A stretch of 64,000 nucleotides of DNA from Candidatus Thermochlorobacter aerophilus (GCA_002794105.1 PHFL01000067.1:1-64000), one strand, 5' to 3'; counted from the first letter of the stretch, positions 19,086 to 28,623 are shown. Notes: a model not told the origin generated them from the sequence alone. Translations and numbers: made by a program.

Positions 19086-20067
19086 GACCTTGCTACTAGC
19101 ACCATTCCGCTACACCGTGCAGACTGGAACTACGGCAAGCAATACCCACTTGGCGCCTTTCAAGCGGCTCTGCCAAAGAGCGGACAAAGCGCGCAGATTA
19201 CACGCACAGGCAATTTCATCTGGAATGATGCCGCTGGTCGTTATGGGGTTTCCTCAATTTGCCACACTGCGCATCTACTACACCGACGCTGAAGTTGCCG
19301 CCGCTGGACTGAGCGAAGGCAATCTGCGACTCTACCGATTCAATGGCTCGACATGGGAGTTTCAAGGCGGCACCAACGACACGGTCGCAAATTATGTGGA
19401 ACTTGCTGGCGTGAGCGCCTTCAGCGAATGGGCACTTGCCGACCCTGCCGATAATCCCTTGCCTGTTGAACTCGTGAGTTTTACAGGTGTTGCCACACCA
19501 AACGGGGTGCAACTGTCATGGACAACAGCAAGCGAGCGTCATCATGCTGGCTTTGACCTCCGCCGCAGTCTCTACCAACCCACTCAACCTGAAACATGGC
19601 AGACGATTGCCAGTTACAGCACTTTGCCAGAATTGCGCAGCAAAGGCACCACCAATTCCCTTTCGCACTATGCGTTCCTCGACGGCACGGTCGAAACGGG
19701 CAAAACTTACATCTATCAACTTCGCTCCACAGATTTTGATGGCACTTGGTATGACCACGCTCTGCGCGTTACAGTAAGGGTGCCAGAGCTTTCTTCAGCT
19801 CTAAACTATGATTACCGTCTTGAGCAGAACTATCCTAATCCTTTCAATCCATCTACCTCAATTCGCTTTACCATGAAAGAGGCAGGCTCGGCAATACTTG
19901 TCGTTACGGATGTTTTGGGCAGAGTGGTGTTTCGAGAGATTTTAAATGCCAAGCAAGGCGAAAATGAATACCAATTTCGCGCATCCAATTTGGGCAGTGG
20001 CATGTATTTCTACACGCTTTATGTTTCAGGCTTTCAGCAAACCCGAAAGATGATGCTTATTAAGTAG
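19086..20067 (+). pseudogene. Type IX secretion cargo, C-terminal fragment, frameshifted
   Basis: No believable start exists. Coding signal begins in frame 3 at about 19086 (ADWNYGKQYPLGAFQAALPK) and passes into frame 1 near 19247; reading GGGG (19245-19248) as GGG restores AAGRYGFPQFATLRIYY. Then come YTDAEVAAAGLSEGNLRLYR, the linker NPLPVELVSFTGV with a fibronectin-like stretch, and the C-terminal sorting signal LEQNYPNPFNPSTSIRF ending QQTRKMMLIK. That tail is the Por/type IX sorting domain that directs proteins across the outer membrane. The body of the cargo is missing, so this looks like a 5'-truncated remnant; the frameshift alone could be a sequencing error. Confidence 0.7.
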
Positions 20068-20216
20068 AACATCTTCGTGCATGAAGTGAAAGCGCTCTGT
20101 CAAAAGTGTTTTGCCAGCCAACTTGCTGTGCGTAACTTTACATAAAATAAAGGCTTGCAGTAAGGTAGGAAGTTGTATTTGCTTGGGCTTCGCAACTACT
20201 TTCTTGAACATTAAAA

Positions 20217-21221
20217 ATGAACAGGCCTGCACACTTGCCGTTCTTCGAAAAAGTTAAAGCGCACCTTGAGCTCTTAGACCCCATTACGTGGGTTGGTGTT
20301 TTACAGGGCATTGTGTGCGGGGCGATTGCTTCAGGGGCGCTGACAATGAGCTGGGAGAGCATCGGCAGATTTGGCTTGCTGACCTTGCTCTTTGGACCGC
20401 TTGGCACAGGCTTTTCTCAATCGCTGAACGACTACTTTGACCGCGACCTTGACCGCATCAATGAACCCACTCGTCCAATTCCTTCAGGTCGCCTCAGCGA
20501 GCGTGAAGCCCTTATCAACTGGCTGACCGTTGGTGCTTTAGCAATTGTGGTCAGCATCATTCTAAGTCTGCAACTGGAACCAACACGTGGGCGCATTCTT
20601 TTGGGACTTACGGCATTCGGCTTGGTGCTGGGATACATCTACTCGGCACCGCCCATCAAACTCAAAACTAATGTGCTACTTTCGGCACCAGCAGTTGGCA
20701 TCGGTTACAGCCTCATTACTTGGATTGCAGGCAACATCATCTACTCGGATTTGCGCCCAGAAGTGCTGGCAATGGCCATCATCAATGCTCTGGTGGCTAT
20801 TGGACTGATTTTTCTCAACGACTTCAAATCTATTGAAGGCGACAAGGCAAAGGGACTTAAGTCCTTGCCTGTCATGATTGGCGTTCGCAGCACGTATCTG
20901 GTGTCGTTTCTCATCATTGATTTGCCGCTTATCTGGTTTGTGTATCTGATGAAGGCATGGGGCTTTGAGTTCATGTTTTATTTTTCGCTGCTTTCGCTGG
21001 CAATCATCATCGTCATGCAAATTCTGCTCTACCGCGACCCTGAAGATGGCGCACGTGCATTAGATATTGCCGTCCAGCAAACTGGTCTGAGAAATGTGGT
21101 TGGAAAAAGTGAAGCTAAGGCGCATCGCTCCTATCTGCGATACTTAGTGGTCAACAACGGTCTGTATGTGCTCAACGTCATTGTAGCATCATTTTTTATT
21201 GCTCAAAAGCCACTTGCATAA
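20217..21221 (+). CDS. bchG: (Bacterio)chlorophyll synthase, UbiA family
   Basis: 334 residues, about eight membrane helices. Attaches the isoprenoid alcohol (geranylgeranyl, phytyl or farnesyl) to (bacterio)chlorophyllide. The first Asp-rich motif NDYFDRDLDRINEPTRPIPS (about residue 72) is the signature of chlorophyll synthases within UbiA; the second is NDFKSIEGDKAKGLKSLP (about 200). Green sulfur bacteria carry three relatives, BchG (BChl a), ChlG (Chl a) and BchK (BChl c), which I cannot tell apart here; bchG is used as a family label. The next gene, a phytol-kinase-type protein, fits a pair supplying and using the isoprenoid alcohol. The 149-base gap upstream can hold its promoter. Confidence 0.85.
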   Translation: MNRPAHLPFFEKVKAHLELLDPITWVGVLQGIVCGAIASGALTMSWESIGRFGLLTLLFGPLGTGFSQSLNDYFDRDLDRINEPTRPIPSGRLSEREALINWLTVGALAIVVSIILSLQLEPTRGRILLGLTAFGLVLGYIYSAPPIKLKTNVLLSAPAVGIGYSLITWIAGNIIYSDLRPEVLAMAIINALVAIGLIFLNDFKSIEGDKAKGLKSLPVMIGVRSTYLVSFLIIDLPLIWFVYLMKAWGFEFMFYFSLLSLAIIIVMQILLYRDPEDGARALDIAVQQTGLRNVVGKSEAKAHRSYLRYLVVNNGLYVLNVIVASFFIAQKPLA

Positions 21222-21288
21222 CGCGCGTGGAAGTTGTAAATACTGCACACTTCTATCAACAACTATCAACAACAAAACAACTTAGACC

Positions 21289-22008
21289 ATGCCGTTGGCT
21301 TTGCTACAACTTGCTCTCTTTGGGCTTTCCCCGTTTTGGAACAACGTGCTGATTGCCCTCATGATGGTGGTTTATGTCTTTAGTTTGGTGGCCCTATTGG
21401 ACTTCTGTGTCGCTAACCTTGGCTTAGCACGCGACCTTAGCCGAAAAATCACGCATATCGGTGCGGGCTGCTTGGTGCTCTTTCTTGCGCTCTTCGATGA
21501 CTCACACTGGTCGAAATATCTTAACATCACGATTTTGGTTATTTGGTTTTTCCTGCTCATTCAAAAGGGGTTATTTGCTGACGCTAATGATGAAGCGGTC
21601 AAAACCATGACCCGCACTGGCGACCGCACCGAGCTGCTCAAAGGACCGCTTTATTTCGTGATTGTCTCTATCATTTGCGGCACGATTTTCTACAAAACTT
21701 TTGCCGGTGTTGCCGCCATGGGCTTCTTGACCTTTGGTGATGGACTGGCGCCGGTGGTGGGCACACGTATCGGCAAGCTCAAGTATCACATCTTTAGCCA
21801 AAAAAGTCTCGAAGGCAGTCTGACTATGCTCGTGGCTGGCATCTTGGGCGCAATGTTTTTTGTCTGGGTTGTGTTGCCACAGGAATTCAACTTGCCGCGC
21901 ATTATCACGCTTGGTGCAATAGCAACCCTAATGGAAGGCATCAGTCCAAAAGAAATCGATAACTTTCTTATTCCCATCGCTGTCATCGGTAGCACATACG
22001 CCATTTAA
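21289..22008 (+). CDS. Phytol/dolichol kinase-type CTP transferase
   Basis: 239 residues with about six to seven membrane helices. Features of the SEC59/VTE5/CTP-transferase family: LSRKITHIGAGCLVL (about residue 50), TFGDGLAPVVGTRIGKLKY (about 146), KSLEGSLTM (about 168) and MEGISPKEIDNFLIPI near the end. Plant and cyanobacterial VTE5 proteins phosphorylate phytol released from chlorophyll so that it can be reused. Its place 67 bases after the chlorophyll synthase supports a phytol or farnesol salvage role, by inference. A dolichol- or phosphatidate-type substrate cannot be excluded. Confidence 0.75.
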   Translation: MPLALLQLALFGLSPFWNNVLIALMMVVYVFSLVALLDFCVANLGLARDLSRKITHIGAGCLVLFLALFDDSHWSKYLNITILVIWFFLLIQKGLFADANDEAVKTMTRTGDRTELLKGPLYFVIVSIICGTIFYKTFAGVAAMGFLTFGDGLAPVVGTRIGKLKYHIFSQKSLEGSLTMLVAGILGAMFFVWVVLPQEFNLPRIITLGAIATLMEGISPKEIDNFLIPIAVIGSTYAI

Positions 22009-22175
22009 CATCTTGGCACTGGCTTCTCACCTACTTCGTGCCGCTAAACGCTCTCGCCTCTTTGCTGATTTTCTTGCAAGAACGCCGCCTACCCTTGTCA
22101 CTTTGCGGTTGGCAGATGCGTAATAGGCTCATATATTTACCTATATCTTCAATTACTGAATGGTTTGCGATACCT

Positions 22176-23336
22176 ATGGTGAATCTGCGTGTAATCTCTC
22201 TTGCTGCTCCCTTCGTCCTTTGCACAAGTTTGTTTGCACTATCGCTAGTACAGGCTCAGTCTTTGCCTACGAAGAAAAAGTCTGACATATCTGCACCAGC
22301 GCCTCAAGCCAAAACCGTTTCTCTGTCCAATATTCCACACGCAGTTGCGACCGCATTTTGCGAGACCTATCCGAACGCTGCACTAGTCAGTGCTACATGG
22401 GTTGAGCGCAATGCCGAAACTTGCATCAAGCTTCATACTTCGGAAGGCACAAAGACGCGCGACCTGCTGTATCGGCTGTCTGGCGAACTTATTGAGATGG
22501 CAGAAACCATTTCGCCGATTGCGCTGCCTGAAGCCGTTAAAGAGACGATTCATGAGGAGTTTTCACGTGCAGAAATTCTTTCTGCAAAACGTTTAGTTAG
22601 TGCCGCCCCTACGCTCTATGAGGTAACGCTCTCGTTTGGTGCAGAGAAAGAGACGCTCATCTACGATGCCAAGGGAGTCTTGGTCCGAAAGGTTGAACAC
22701 TTGCCAAGAGCGGTGCAAAAAGCGTTCGAGGCACAGTATCCACGCGCAGAAATTCTTGCCTTCAGCAAGCAAGATGAAGATGGATTTGTCCGCTGGGTGA
22801 TTGAAAGCAGAGAGGGACAATCTCATCGTGAGATTGTGTATGCAGAGACAGGCGAAGTTGTTGCCATCAGTGAGCGTCTTTTCCCAATTGACTTACCTGA
22901 AGCCATCAAGGAAACACTTGCTGAAAGTTTTTCAGGCTCAACGCTTATTACAGCTAAGCGGCTGACACAGGTGCAGTATCACATCAGTGTCAGCGATAGT
23001 TCTGGCAATACCATGTTGGCGCTCGATGCCACAGGCAAATTGCTCGATATGGATGCACAAAGTGAACATGTTTTGCTTTCTCTTGCCACTTCACCAGCTC
23101 CGTCGCAAGACCTGAAAGCGGAAGAGGATGCGATTGCACCGATTCCGGTCGCACTGCCCGACCCGGAAGTGGATTTGGCTGTGGCGCTCAAACCCATAAA
23201 GGTAGAAGAGCCTCTTGCCGCTATTGCTGCTGAAAAGAAGGAACGACCTGTCATCATCGTTCGCCGCTACTATGCGCCATCTCTTGGTTGGATACCTCCG
23301 ATAATGCGTCTGTGGCGACCGTCATGGTGGTGGTAG
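22176..23336 (+). CDS. Exported PepSY-like repeat protein
   Basis: 386 residues from the ATG at 22176, chosen because it directly precedes a signal peptide (hydrophobic core AAPFVLCTSLFALSLVQA); an upstream GTG at 22038 would put 46 residues before it. The body holds two to three repeats resembling the BLIP-like PepSY domain, each with a pattern such as LPEAVKETIHEEFSRAEILS and LPEAIKETLAESFSGSTLI. The C-terminal 100 residues are Pro/Ala/Lys-rich, ending IMRLWRPSWWW. Likely periplasmic; function unknown. The spacing upstream (167 bases) allows its own promoter. Confidence 0.65.
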   Translation: MVNLRVISLAAPFVLCTSLFALSLVQAQSLPTKKKSDISAPAPQAKTVSLSNIPHAVATAFCETYPNAALVSATWVERNAETCIKLHTSEGTKTRDLLYRLSGELIEMAETISPIALPEAVKETIHEEFSRAEILSAKRLVSAAPTLYEVTLSFGAEKETLIYDAKGVLVRKVEHLPRAVQKAFEAQYPRAEILAFSKQDEDGFVRWVIESREGQSHREIVYAETGEVVAISERLFPIDLPEAIKETLAESFSGSTLITAKRLTQVQYHISVSDSSGNTMLALDATGKLLDMDAQSEHVLLSLATSPAPSQDLKAEEDAIAPIPVALPDPEVDLAVALKPIKVEEPLAAIAAEKKERPVIIVRRYYAPSLGWIPPIMRLWRPSWWW

Positions 23337-23466
23337 ATTTTCTTACGCTGTTTTCAGCCCTACGCTCTTGCTAAGTTGCAGCCATTTTTCTTGCCGTTTT
23401 TACTGCGCTGCAAAAAATTTTTTTTCTCCCATAACCTCGCTTTTTGAAAGAACTTAGCATCCAGAA

Positions 23467-23499
23467 TTATCGAGTTCTTATCGAATTCTTATCGAGCTC
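23467..23499. promoter_or_regulatory. Three tandem 11-bp repeats upstream of signalling cluster
   Basis: Three exactly adjacent 11-mers, TTATCGAGTTC, TTATCGAATTC and TTATCGAGCTC, lie 80 bases before the start of the first double-receiver gene. The 11-bp spacing is close to one DNA turn, which would place the same face of three half-sites on one side of the helix. This suggests a binding site for an oligomeric regulator, by inference only. Confidence 0.45.
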
Positions 23500-23578
23500 G
23501 AAGGTCGACTCTTTACATTTGCCGCTGTTTTTTAACGGTGTGCAGTACCCCGAATAACTTAACAACAATCTATCAGCT

Positions 23579-24682
23579 ATGACACAGCGACCTGCAAAAC
23601 TCAAAGCTCTTTTTGTTGACGATGAGCCTATGATTCTTGAGGGTTTATCGCAGCTCTTTGACATGACCTACGATGTTTATACGGCTTGTAGCGGTCAGGA
23701 AGCAATTGAATATGCTCGGCAACTGCCAGACTTGGCAATTGTCGTCAGTGACCAGCGCATGCCCGGGCTAAAAGGCATTGATGTGCTGCGAGCCATCAAG
23801 GAGATTTCTCCTGATACCATTCGCATTTTGCTCACAGGCTTTGCAGATGCTGATGCCATTCTTGATTCCGTCAATGTCGGTGAAGTGTTTCGGTATGTGC
23901 GTAAGCCATGGAATCCTGATGAGCTGACAGCGCTTTTGTCACTGGCTGCAGCAACATACCTTGAGCGCAAGAAAGTCAAAGTACAGTCTCAAGCTCCAGC
24001 ATCAGTGCCAACTCCATCAGAGTTTCCGCCAATACATAGCTTGGCACTCTCGGAGCTGAAAAAGCAGCAGACAATTGAAGAAAGATTCCTTGACAGACTC
24101 ACCAAGTTCTCTGGTAGCCCTATCGAGCGTGCGTTTCACAGCGAAAGTGGTAAACCCAAGATTCTCGTCGTCGATGATGAGCAAGGTGTACTCACAGCGC
24201 TTTCGCAGTTGCTTTCTGATTCATATGAAGTCTTCACAGCGCGGTCAGCAGATGAAGCCATGGAATTGCTAAGAAAAGATTCTTTTATGACGCTTCTGCT
24301 GACCGACCAGCGCATGCCAAAAAAGACAGGCACTGATTTTCTTATCGAGTCACGCGAGATTGCACCGCTTGTTCCCAAAATTCTCATCACCGCTTACACG
24401 GATGTAGAGGATATTATTCGCTTGATTAACGAAGGTCAAATTTATCGCTATATCCAAAAGCCATGGGACCCAGAGAAACTGCGTGCCACGATTCGCGAAG
24501 CCATTGAGCTGTATCTCTATCAAGTCAAATCCAAGCTGGGCGAGTACGAGCATGCTCAACCCACAGCAGATGACCATGTTGCGCAGCACACAGGCTCATC
24601 TGCCAGCACCACAAATGTACTCAATGCACTGCAAGCTTTGAGTCAAATGGTAAAACAGCAAAGCAATTCACCCAACACTTAA
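23579..24682 (+). CDS. Double-receiver response regulator (REC-linker-REC)
   Basis: 367 residues. Two receiver domains: the first (about 7-125) with FVDDE, acceptor Asp in VVSDQRMPG, Thr in LLTGFAD and Lys in RKPW; the second (about 196-315) with VVDDE, LLTDQRMPKK, ITAYTD and QKPW. All acceptor residues are intact in both. No DNA-binding, GGDEF or other output domain follows, so it probably passes phosphate or signals by protein contact. The first receiver shares the stretch LDSVNVGEVFRYVRKPW with the protein at 27364, and 38 identical bases of DNA (23870-23907 with 27646-27683). It is followed 22 bases later by a PAS kinase. Confidence 0.88.
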   Translation: MTQRPAKLKALFVDDEPMILEGLSQLFDMTYDVYTACSGQEAIEYARQLPDLAIVVSDQRMPGLKGIDVLRAIKEISPDTIRILLTGFADADAILDSVNVGEVFRYVRKPWNPDELTALLSLAAATYLERKKVKVQSQAPASVPTPSEFPPIHSLALSELKKQQTIEERFLDRLTKFSGSPIERAFHSESGKPKILVVDDEQGVLTALSQLLSDSYEVFTARSADEAMELLRKDSFMTLLLTDQRMPKKTGTDFLIESREIAPLVPKILITAYTDVEDIIRLINEGQIYRYIQKPWDPEKLRATIREAIELYLYQVKSKLGEYEHAQPTADDHVAQHTGSSASTTNVLNALQALSQMVKQQSNSPNT

Positions 24683-24704
24683 GCATATCAAAGGAGGATG
24701 ATTC

Positions 24705-27248
24705 ATGCAATCCGTTGAGACCTTGACCACTCATGCACGGGGGCAGAATGGAAATAGCACAACACCTGCTACGGCAGAAGCCAGCGGACGCCCACTTGAG
24801 TTCATAGAATTTTTTAATCACACTAGCGACATCGTGTTGACCATTGACGGTGGCTATCGGATTACGGCTGCCAACGATGCCGCTCGCACCACTCTGCCAC
24901 TTCATTGGGGAAAAATACTCAAAATCGGCTCTTCTATCTTGGAGATTTTCCCCACACATGAACGCACTCGCTTAAAAGCGCTTTGCGATAGCGTGCTGCG
25001 TGGCGAATCTGCCGAACGCCAGCATCTGGAAATAATGCCCCCGAATGGCAATCTGCAGCATTACGAAGTTACCTGCTATCTGCTCAGCACGCATCCTGAC
25101 AGCAGTGCCAGAATTGCCATGTTCATGCGCAACATCACCGACCTCTATGAAGTCCAAAGAAAGCAGCGTGAAGATGCTGAGCATGCCCTACATCAAGCCA
25201 AAGAGCAGTTTTACAAAACTGCCAACACCGTGCCCGGCATGATTTACCAAATCGTCTTTCACCCCGATGGCACTGTGTCGTATCCATATGTCAGCGAAGG
25301 CTGTCGTGCCTTGTATGGCGTCAATCCCGAAGATGTGATGCGCGATGCCTCTATTCTGACCAAGATGTGGCACCCCGACGACTACGGCGAATACATGCGC
25401 CGTGTTGAAGAATGCCGCCGAACCCTGAAGCCATTTGATATGGAATGCCGCATCGTTCTGCCAGACGGCACCATCAAATGGCTGCGCGTCAATTCCGTGC
25501 CTGAACTTCAACCTGATGGCAGTCTGTGCTTCTACGGCATACGTGCTGACATCACTGCCCAAAAGCAAGCGGAAGCGATTCTTAATCAACAGCGCCTGCA
25601 GATGAACGCTGCCGCTGACTTGGCAAAACTGGCGTTCTGGGAATGCGACCTTCAAAAACAAACCTTCATTTTCAACGAGCGGTGCTATGCACTCATCGGC
25701 ACCACGGCAGAGCAAGAAGGCGGCTACAGCATGAGCGTGGAAAAGTATCTTGGAAAGTTTGTGCTGCCTGAAGATGTGCCAGCCATGCTTCAACACTTGC
25801 AGAATGTGCTTTCCAATCGTTCCCTCAAAAGCGGTCAGGCAATGTATCGCATTCGTCGCCCTGACAATGGTGAGATTCGCTACATCAAGGTCATTTACAA
25901 TGTGGAGCGCAATGCAGAAGGCATCCCCGTGCGGCTCTTTGGACCAATTCAAGATGTAACTGAACAAGAGGAAACCTTGCTCGCCTTACGCCAAAGTGAA
26001 GAAAAATTCCGTAAGACGGTCTCATCTGTTCCAGGTATGGTGTATGAGTTCACAGTGCTACCTGATGGCACGATGGCAATGCCATATGTGAGCGAAGGGT
26101 GCCGCGACCTCTTTGGCGTTGAGCCCGAAGTCATTACAAAAGACTTCATGGCAGTCTGGTCTTCAATGATGCACCCAGACGACATTGCAGCTGCACAGGT
26201 TGCGATTGCAGAATCGGCGGCAAATCTTTCTCCCTTTGTCTATGAAGCGCGCTGCTCATTGCCCTCTGGAAAGAACATTTGGACACGCTTCTATGGCAAA
26301 CCGGTAAAGCGAGATGATGGCACGGTTTTATGGTATGGCGTGTGCGTCGACATCACGGAACTCAAAGCACTTGAAGCGGAATTGAAAGCACGCTTGAAAG
26401 AAATTCAAGAGACGCAAAAGCACCTGATTCAATCGGAGAAAATGTCAGCGCTTGGGCAAATGGTGGCAGGCATTGCGCACGAGCTCAATACACCGATTGG
26501 TTACGCCACGAACAATATGCTCATTATTCGTGACCGCTTCCGCAACATCTCATCTCTGCTACGCAAAGCCCTTGAAGCTCACGACTGCATTTATAGCAAT
26601 CAGTTGGAGCAAGCCTTTGCCAAAATGCAAGAAGTTGCGCACTCACCCAACGGGACCATTGCTGAACTTGATGAGACCATCCGCCGCACCGACAGACTTT
26701 TTGCTGGCGTCTCGTCTGGTCTTGAACAGATGGCAAATCTTGTCAAGAGCATGCGCAATTTCTCACGCCTCGATGAAGCTGAAATGAAAAAGGCAGACAT
26801 CAACGAAGGTCTGCGCAGTTGCCTGCTCATGATTGGGCATCAGTTCAAGGACAAAAACATTGAGCTCACCACAGAGTATGGCGATATTCCCATGGTAGAT
26901 TGCTTCCCTGCACAACTCAATCAGGTTTTTCTTAACTTAATTTCCAATGCTATTCATGCTGTCGAAGAAAAGACTGAAGGAAAAATCCATGTTTCCAGCT
27001 CACTCGAGGAAGGCTATGTGGTTGTCCGTGTCAAAGATAATGGCAAGGGCATTCCAAAACACATTCAAGACAAAATCTTTGACCCATTCTTTACGACGAA
27101 GCCTGTTGGCAAGGGCACAGGCTTAGGGCTTTCCATTTGCTACAACATTGTGCAAAAACACAAGGGTCAGCTGTACTTTGAGACTACAGAAGGCGTGGGC
27201 ACCACGTTTATTGTCAAAATTCCAGCGGTAGATTTTCTGGAAGCGTAA
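24705..27248 (+). CDS. Multi-PAS sensor histidine kinase
   Basis: 847 residues, no membrane segment. A strong ribosome site AAAGGAGG sits 7 nt before the ATG. Four PAS domains (about 30-150, 168-295, 300-425, 432-560; the second and fourth are near-duplicates, both with VPGMIYQ/VPGMVYE and PYVSEGCR) lead to the H-box MVAGIAHELNTPIGYATNN (about 587) and a HATPase with NLISNAIHA, DNGKGIP and [14 protein letters not shown]. The H-box to N-box spacing is enlarged (about 160 residues) by a helical insert, as in the ELNTPIGY class of kinases. Likely partner of the double-receiver protein before it. Confidence 0.9.
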   Translation: MQSVETLTTHARGQNGNSTTPATAEASGRPLEFIEFFNHTSDIVLTIDGGYRITAANDAARTTLPLHWGKILKIGSSILEIFPTHERTRLKALCDSVLRGESAERQHLEIMPPNGNLQHYEVTCYLLSTHPDSSARIAMFMRNITDLYEVQRKQREDAEHALHQAKEQFYKTANTVPGMIYQIVFHPDGTVSYPYVSEGCRALYGVNPEDVMRDASILTKMWHPDDYGEYMRRVEECRRTLKPFDMECRIVLPDGTIKWLRVNSVPELQPDGSLCFYGIRADITAQKQAEAILNQQRLQMNAAADLAKLAFWECDLQKQTFIFNERCYALIGTTAEQEGGYSMSVEKYLGKFVLPEDVPAMLQHLQNVLSNRSLKSGQAMYRIRRPDNGEIRYIKVIYNVERNAEGIPVRLFGPIQDVTEQEETLLALRQSEEKFRKTVSSVPGMVYEFTVLPDGTMAMPYVSEGCRDLFGVEPEVITKDFMAVWSSMMHPDDIAAAQVAIAESAANLSPFVYEARCSLPSGKNIWTRFYGKPVKRDDGTVLWYGVCVDITELKALEAELKARLKEIQETQKHLIQSEKMSALGQMVAGIAHELNTPIGYATNNMLIIRDRFRNISSLLRKALEAHDCIYSNQLEQAFAKMQEVAHSPNGTIAELDETIRRTDRLFAGVSSGLEQMANLVKSMRNFSRLDEAEMKKADINEGLRSCLLMIGHQFKDKNIELTTEYGDIPMVDCFPAQLNQVFLNLISNAIHAVEEKTEGKIHVSSSLEEGYVVVRVKDNGKGIPKHIQDKIFDPFFTTKPVGKGTGLGLSICYNIVQKHKGQLYFETTEGVGTTFIVKIPAVDFLEA

Positions 27249-27279
27249 AGTGTGTGCAATTTTCTCTGCAGCCTAAGCA

Positions 27280-27330
27280 CCCTAAGCTGTGAGCGGCAAG
27301 CCGTGCTGCAGTTTGCCGCTCACTTTAGGG
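27280..27330 (+). terminator. Long hairpin between kinase and second double-receiver gene
   Basis: An imperfect stem formed by CCCTAA + GTGAGCGGCAA (27280-27299) and TTGCCGCTCAC + TTAGGG (27313-27330) closes a 13-nt loop, 31 bases after the kinase stop. There is no clear T-run after it, so it may be a weak terminator, an mRNA-stabilising structure or an attenuator. Confidence 0.5.
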
Positions 27331-27363
27331 CTACTTGAGTATAACTCTTCAACTTCTCTGAAG

Positions 27364-28623
27364 ATGAGCCAAAAACTGAAGATGCTCGTTGTAGATGACG
27401 AGCCGCATATTCTGGAGTCTCTGACTCAGCTCTTCGATACGGAATTCCATGTTTTGACGGCTTCCGACGGACAGACTGCACTGATGCTGTTGCAACATCA
27501 TCCCGATGTGGCGATTGTCATTAGCGACCAGCGTATGCCCGGCATGAAAGGCGTTGAACTTTTGCGGCATGTCAAGCAGCTGGTGCCACACTCTATGCGT
27601 ATCCTGCTCACTGGGTATGCCGACTTAGAAGCGGTGTTGGATTCGGTCAATGTCGGTGAAGTGTTTCGGTATGTGCGTAAGCCTTGGGTGCCAGAAACAT
27701 TGCGTTCTATCGTTGCCTTAGCGATGGCAACTTACATGCTTCGAAGCCAGAATGCTGGTCGCAGTGTTCCAAAAGTCAGTTCGGTATCAGGGGCATCATC
27801 TGCATCATCACCACGGCACAATCGCTATGAACTTGGTGCTACATCATCGCCCGATACATTGCCAACTTCCGACCCTCTGCTACAACGGCGTGCAACAGAC
27901 CGTCCCCAAGCCCTAAGTTTTGAAGAAGAGTTTTTTGCTCATCATAATATCTATGCCTCTCCTGCATCACCACCGCCTGAAAAGACTGTTGAGAGTCTCG
28001 AAGAAGAATTCTTTGAAGCCTTCCGCCAAGAAGCAATTGCGGCACTCAAAAAATTCGAAAGCTTTGAAGAAGAATTTTTTGCCAAGCTCAATGCACATGT
28101 TGCACACTTAGACCCGTCGCAGCATAGCTGTGTTTCACAATCCTTTCTCTACACCCCATCTGCAACTTTTGAAAAAAGCTTCTACGGCAGAAGTGGCAAA
28201 CCCAGAATTCTCATCTTAGATGATGACGCTCGCGTGCTACGCGCTCCATCGGAATTACTTTGCAACGACTACGATATTTTAAGCTGCATCTCTCCCTATA
28301 CTGCACTTGATATTCTCGAGCAAAGTTCCTTCGTTGCATGCATTTTTACTGACATGCATGCATCACATTCATCGAGCACTTCTTTCCTCAAAGATGCTCA
28401 CGCTATTGCACCCTTTATTCCTAAAATCCTAATGACAGCTACAGTTAATCAGAAAGAACTGACCTCATTAGTTCACCAAGGGTTGCTATTTCGCTACATT
28501 GAAAAGCCATGGGATGTGAGCAAACTTTCAGCGGCACTTGCCGACGCAGTTGAAGTGTGCCGTCACAATATGGCGTCAGGTATTGTGCCGCAATCCGTCG
28601 CACCACAGTCTACCAAACTGTAA
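27364..28623 (+). CDS. Double-receiver protein with degenerate second receiver
   Basis: 419 residues from the ATG at 27364; the open frame continues upstream across the hairpin, but the receiver fold begins here (MSQKLKMLVVDDEPHILE). Receiver 1 (about 5-123) is intact: VVDDE, VISDQRMPG, LLTGYAD, RKPW. A 150-residue low-complexity linker holds three copies of an acidic-aromatic motif: SFEEEFFA, SLEEEFFE and SFEEEFFA. Receiver 2 (about 278-395) keeps ILDDD, the Asp in FTDMH and Lys in EKPW, but the DQRMP loop is replaced by DMHASHSSS. It is a paralogue of the gene at 23579. No output domain. Confidence 0.82.
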   Translation: MSQKLKMLVVDDEPHILESLTQLFDTEFHVLTASDGQTALMLLQHHPDVAIVISDQRMPGMKGVELLRHVKQLVPHSMRILLTGYADLEAVLDSVNVGEVFRYVRKPWVPETLRSIVALAMATYMLRSQNAGRSVPKVSSVSGASSASSPRHNRYELGATSSPDTLPTSDPLLQRRATDRPQALSFEEEFFAHHNIYASPASPPPEKTVESLEEEFFEAFRQEAIAALKKFESFEEEFFAKLNAHVAHLDPSQHSCVSQSFLYTPSATFEKSFYGRSGKPRILILDDDARVLRAPSELLCNDYDILSCISPYTALDILEQSSFVACIFTDMHASHSSSTSFLKDAHAIAPFIPKILMTATVNQKELTSLVHQGLLFRYIEKPWDVSKLSAALADAVEVCRHNMASGIVPQSVAPQSTKL

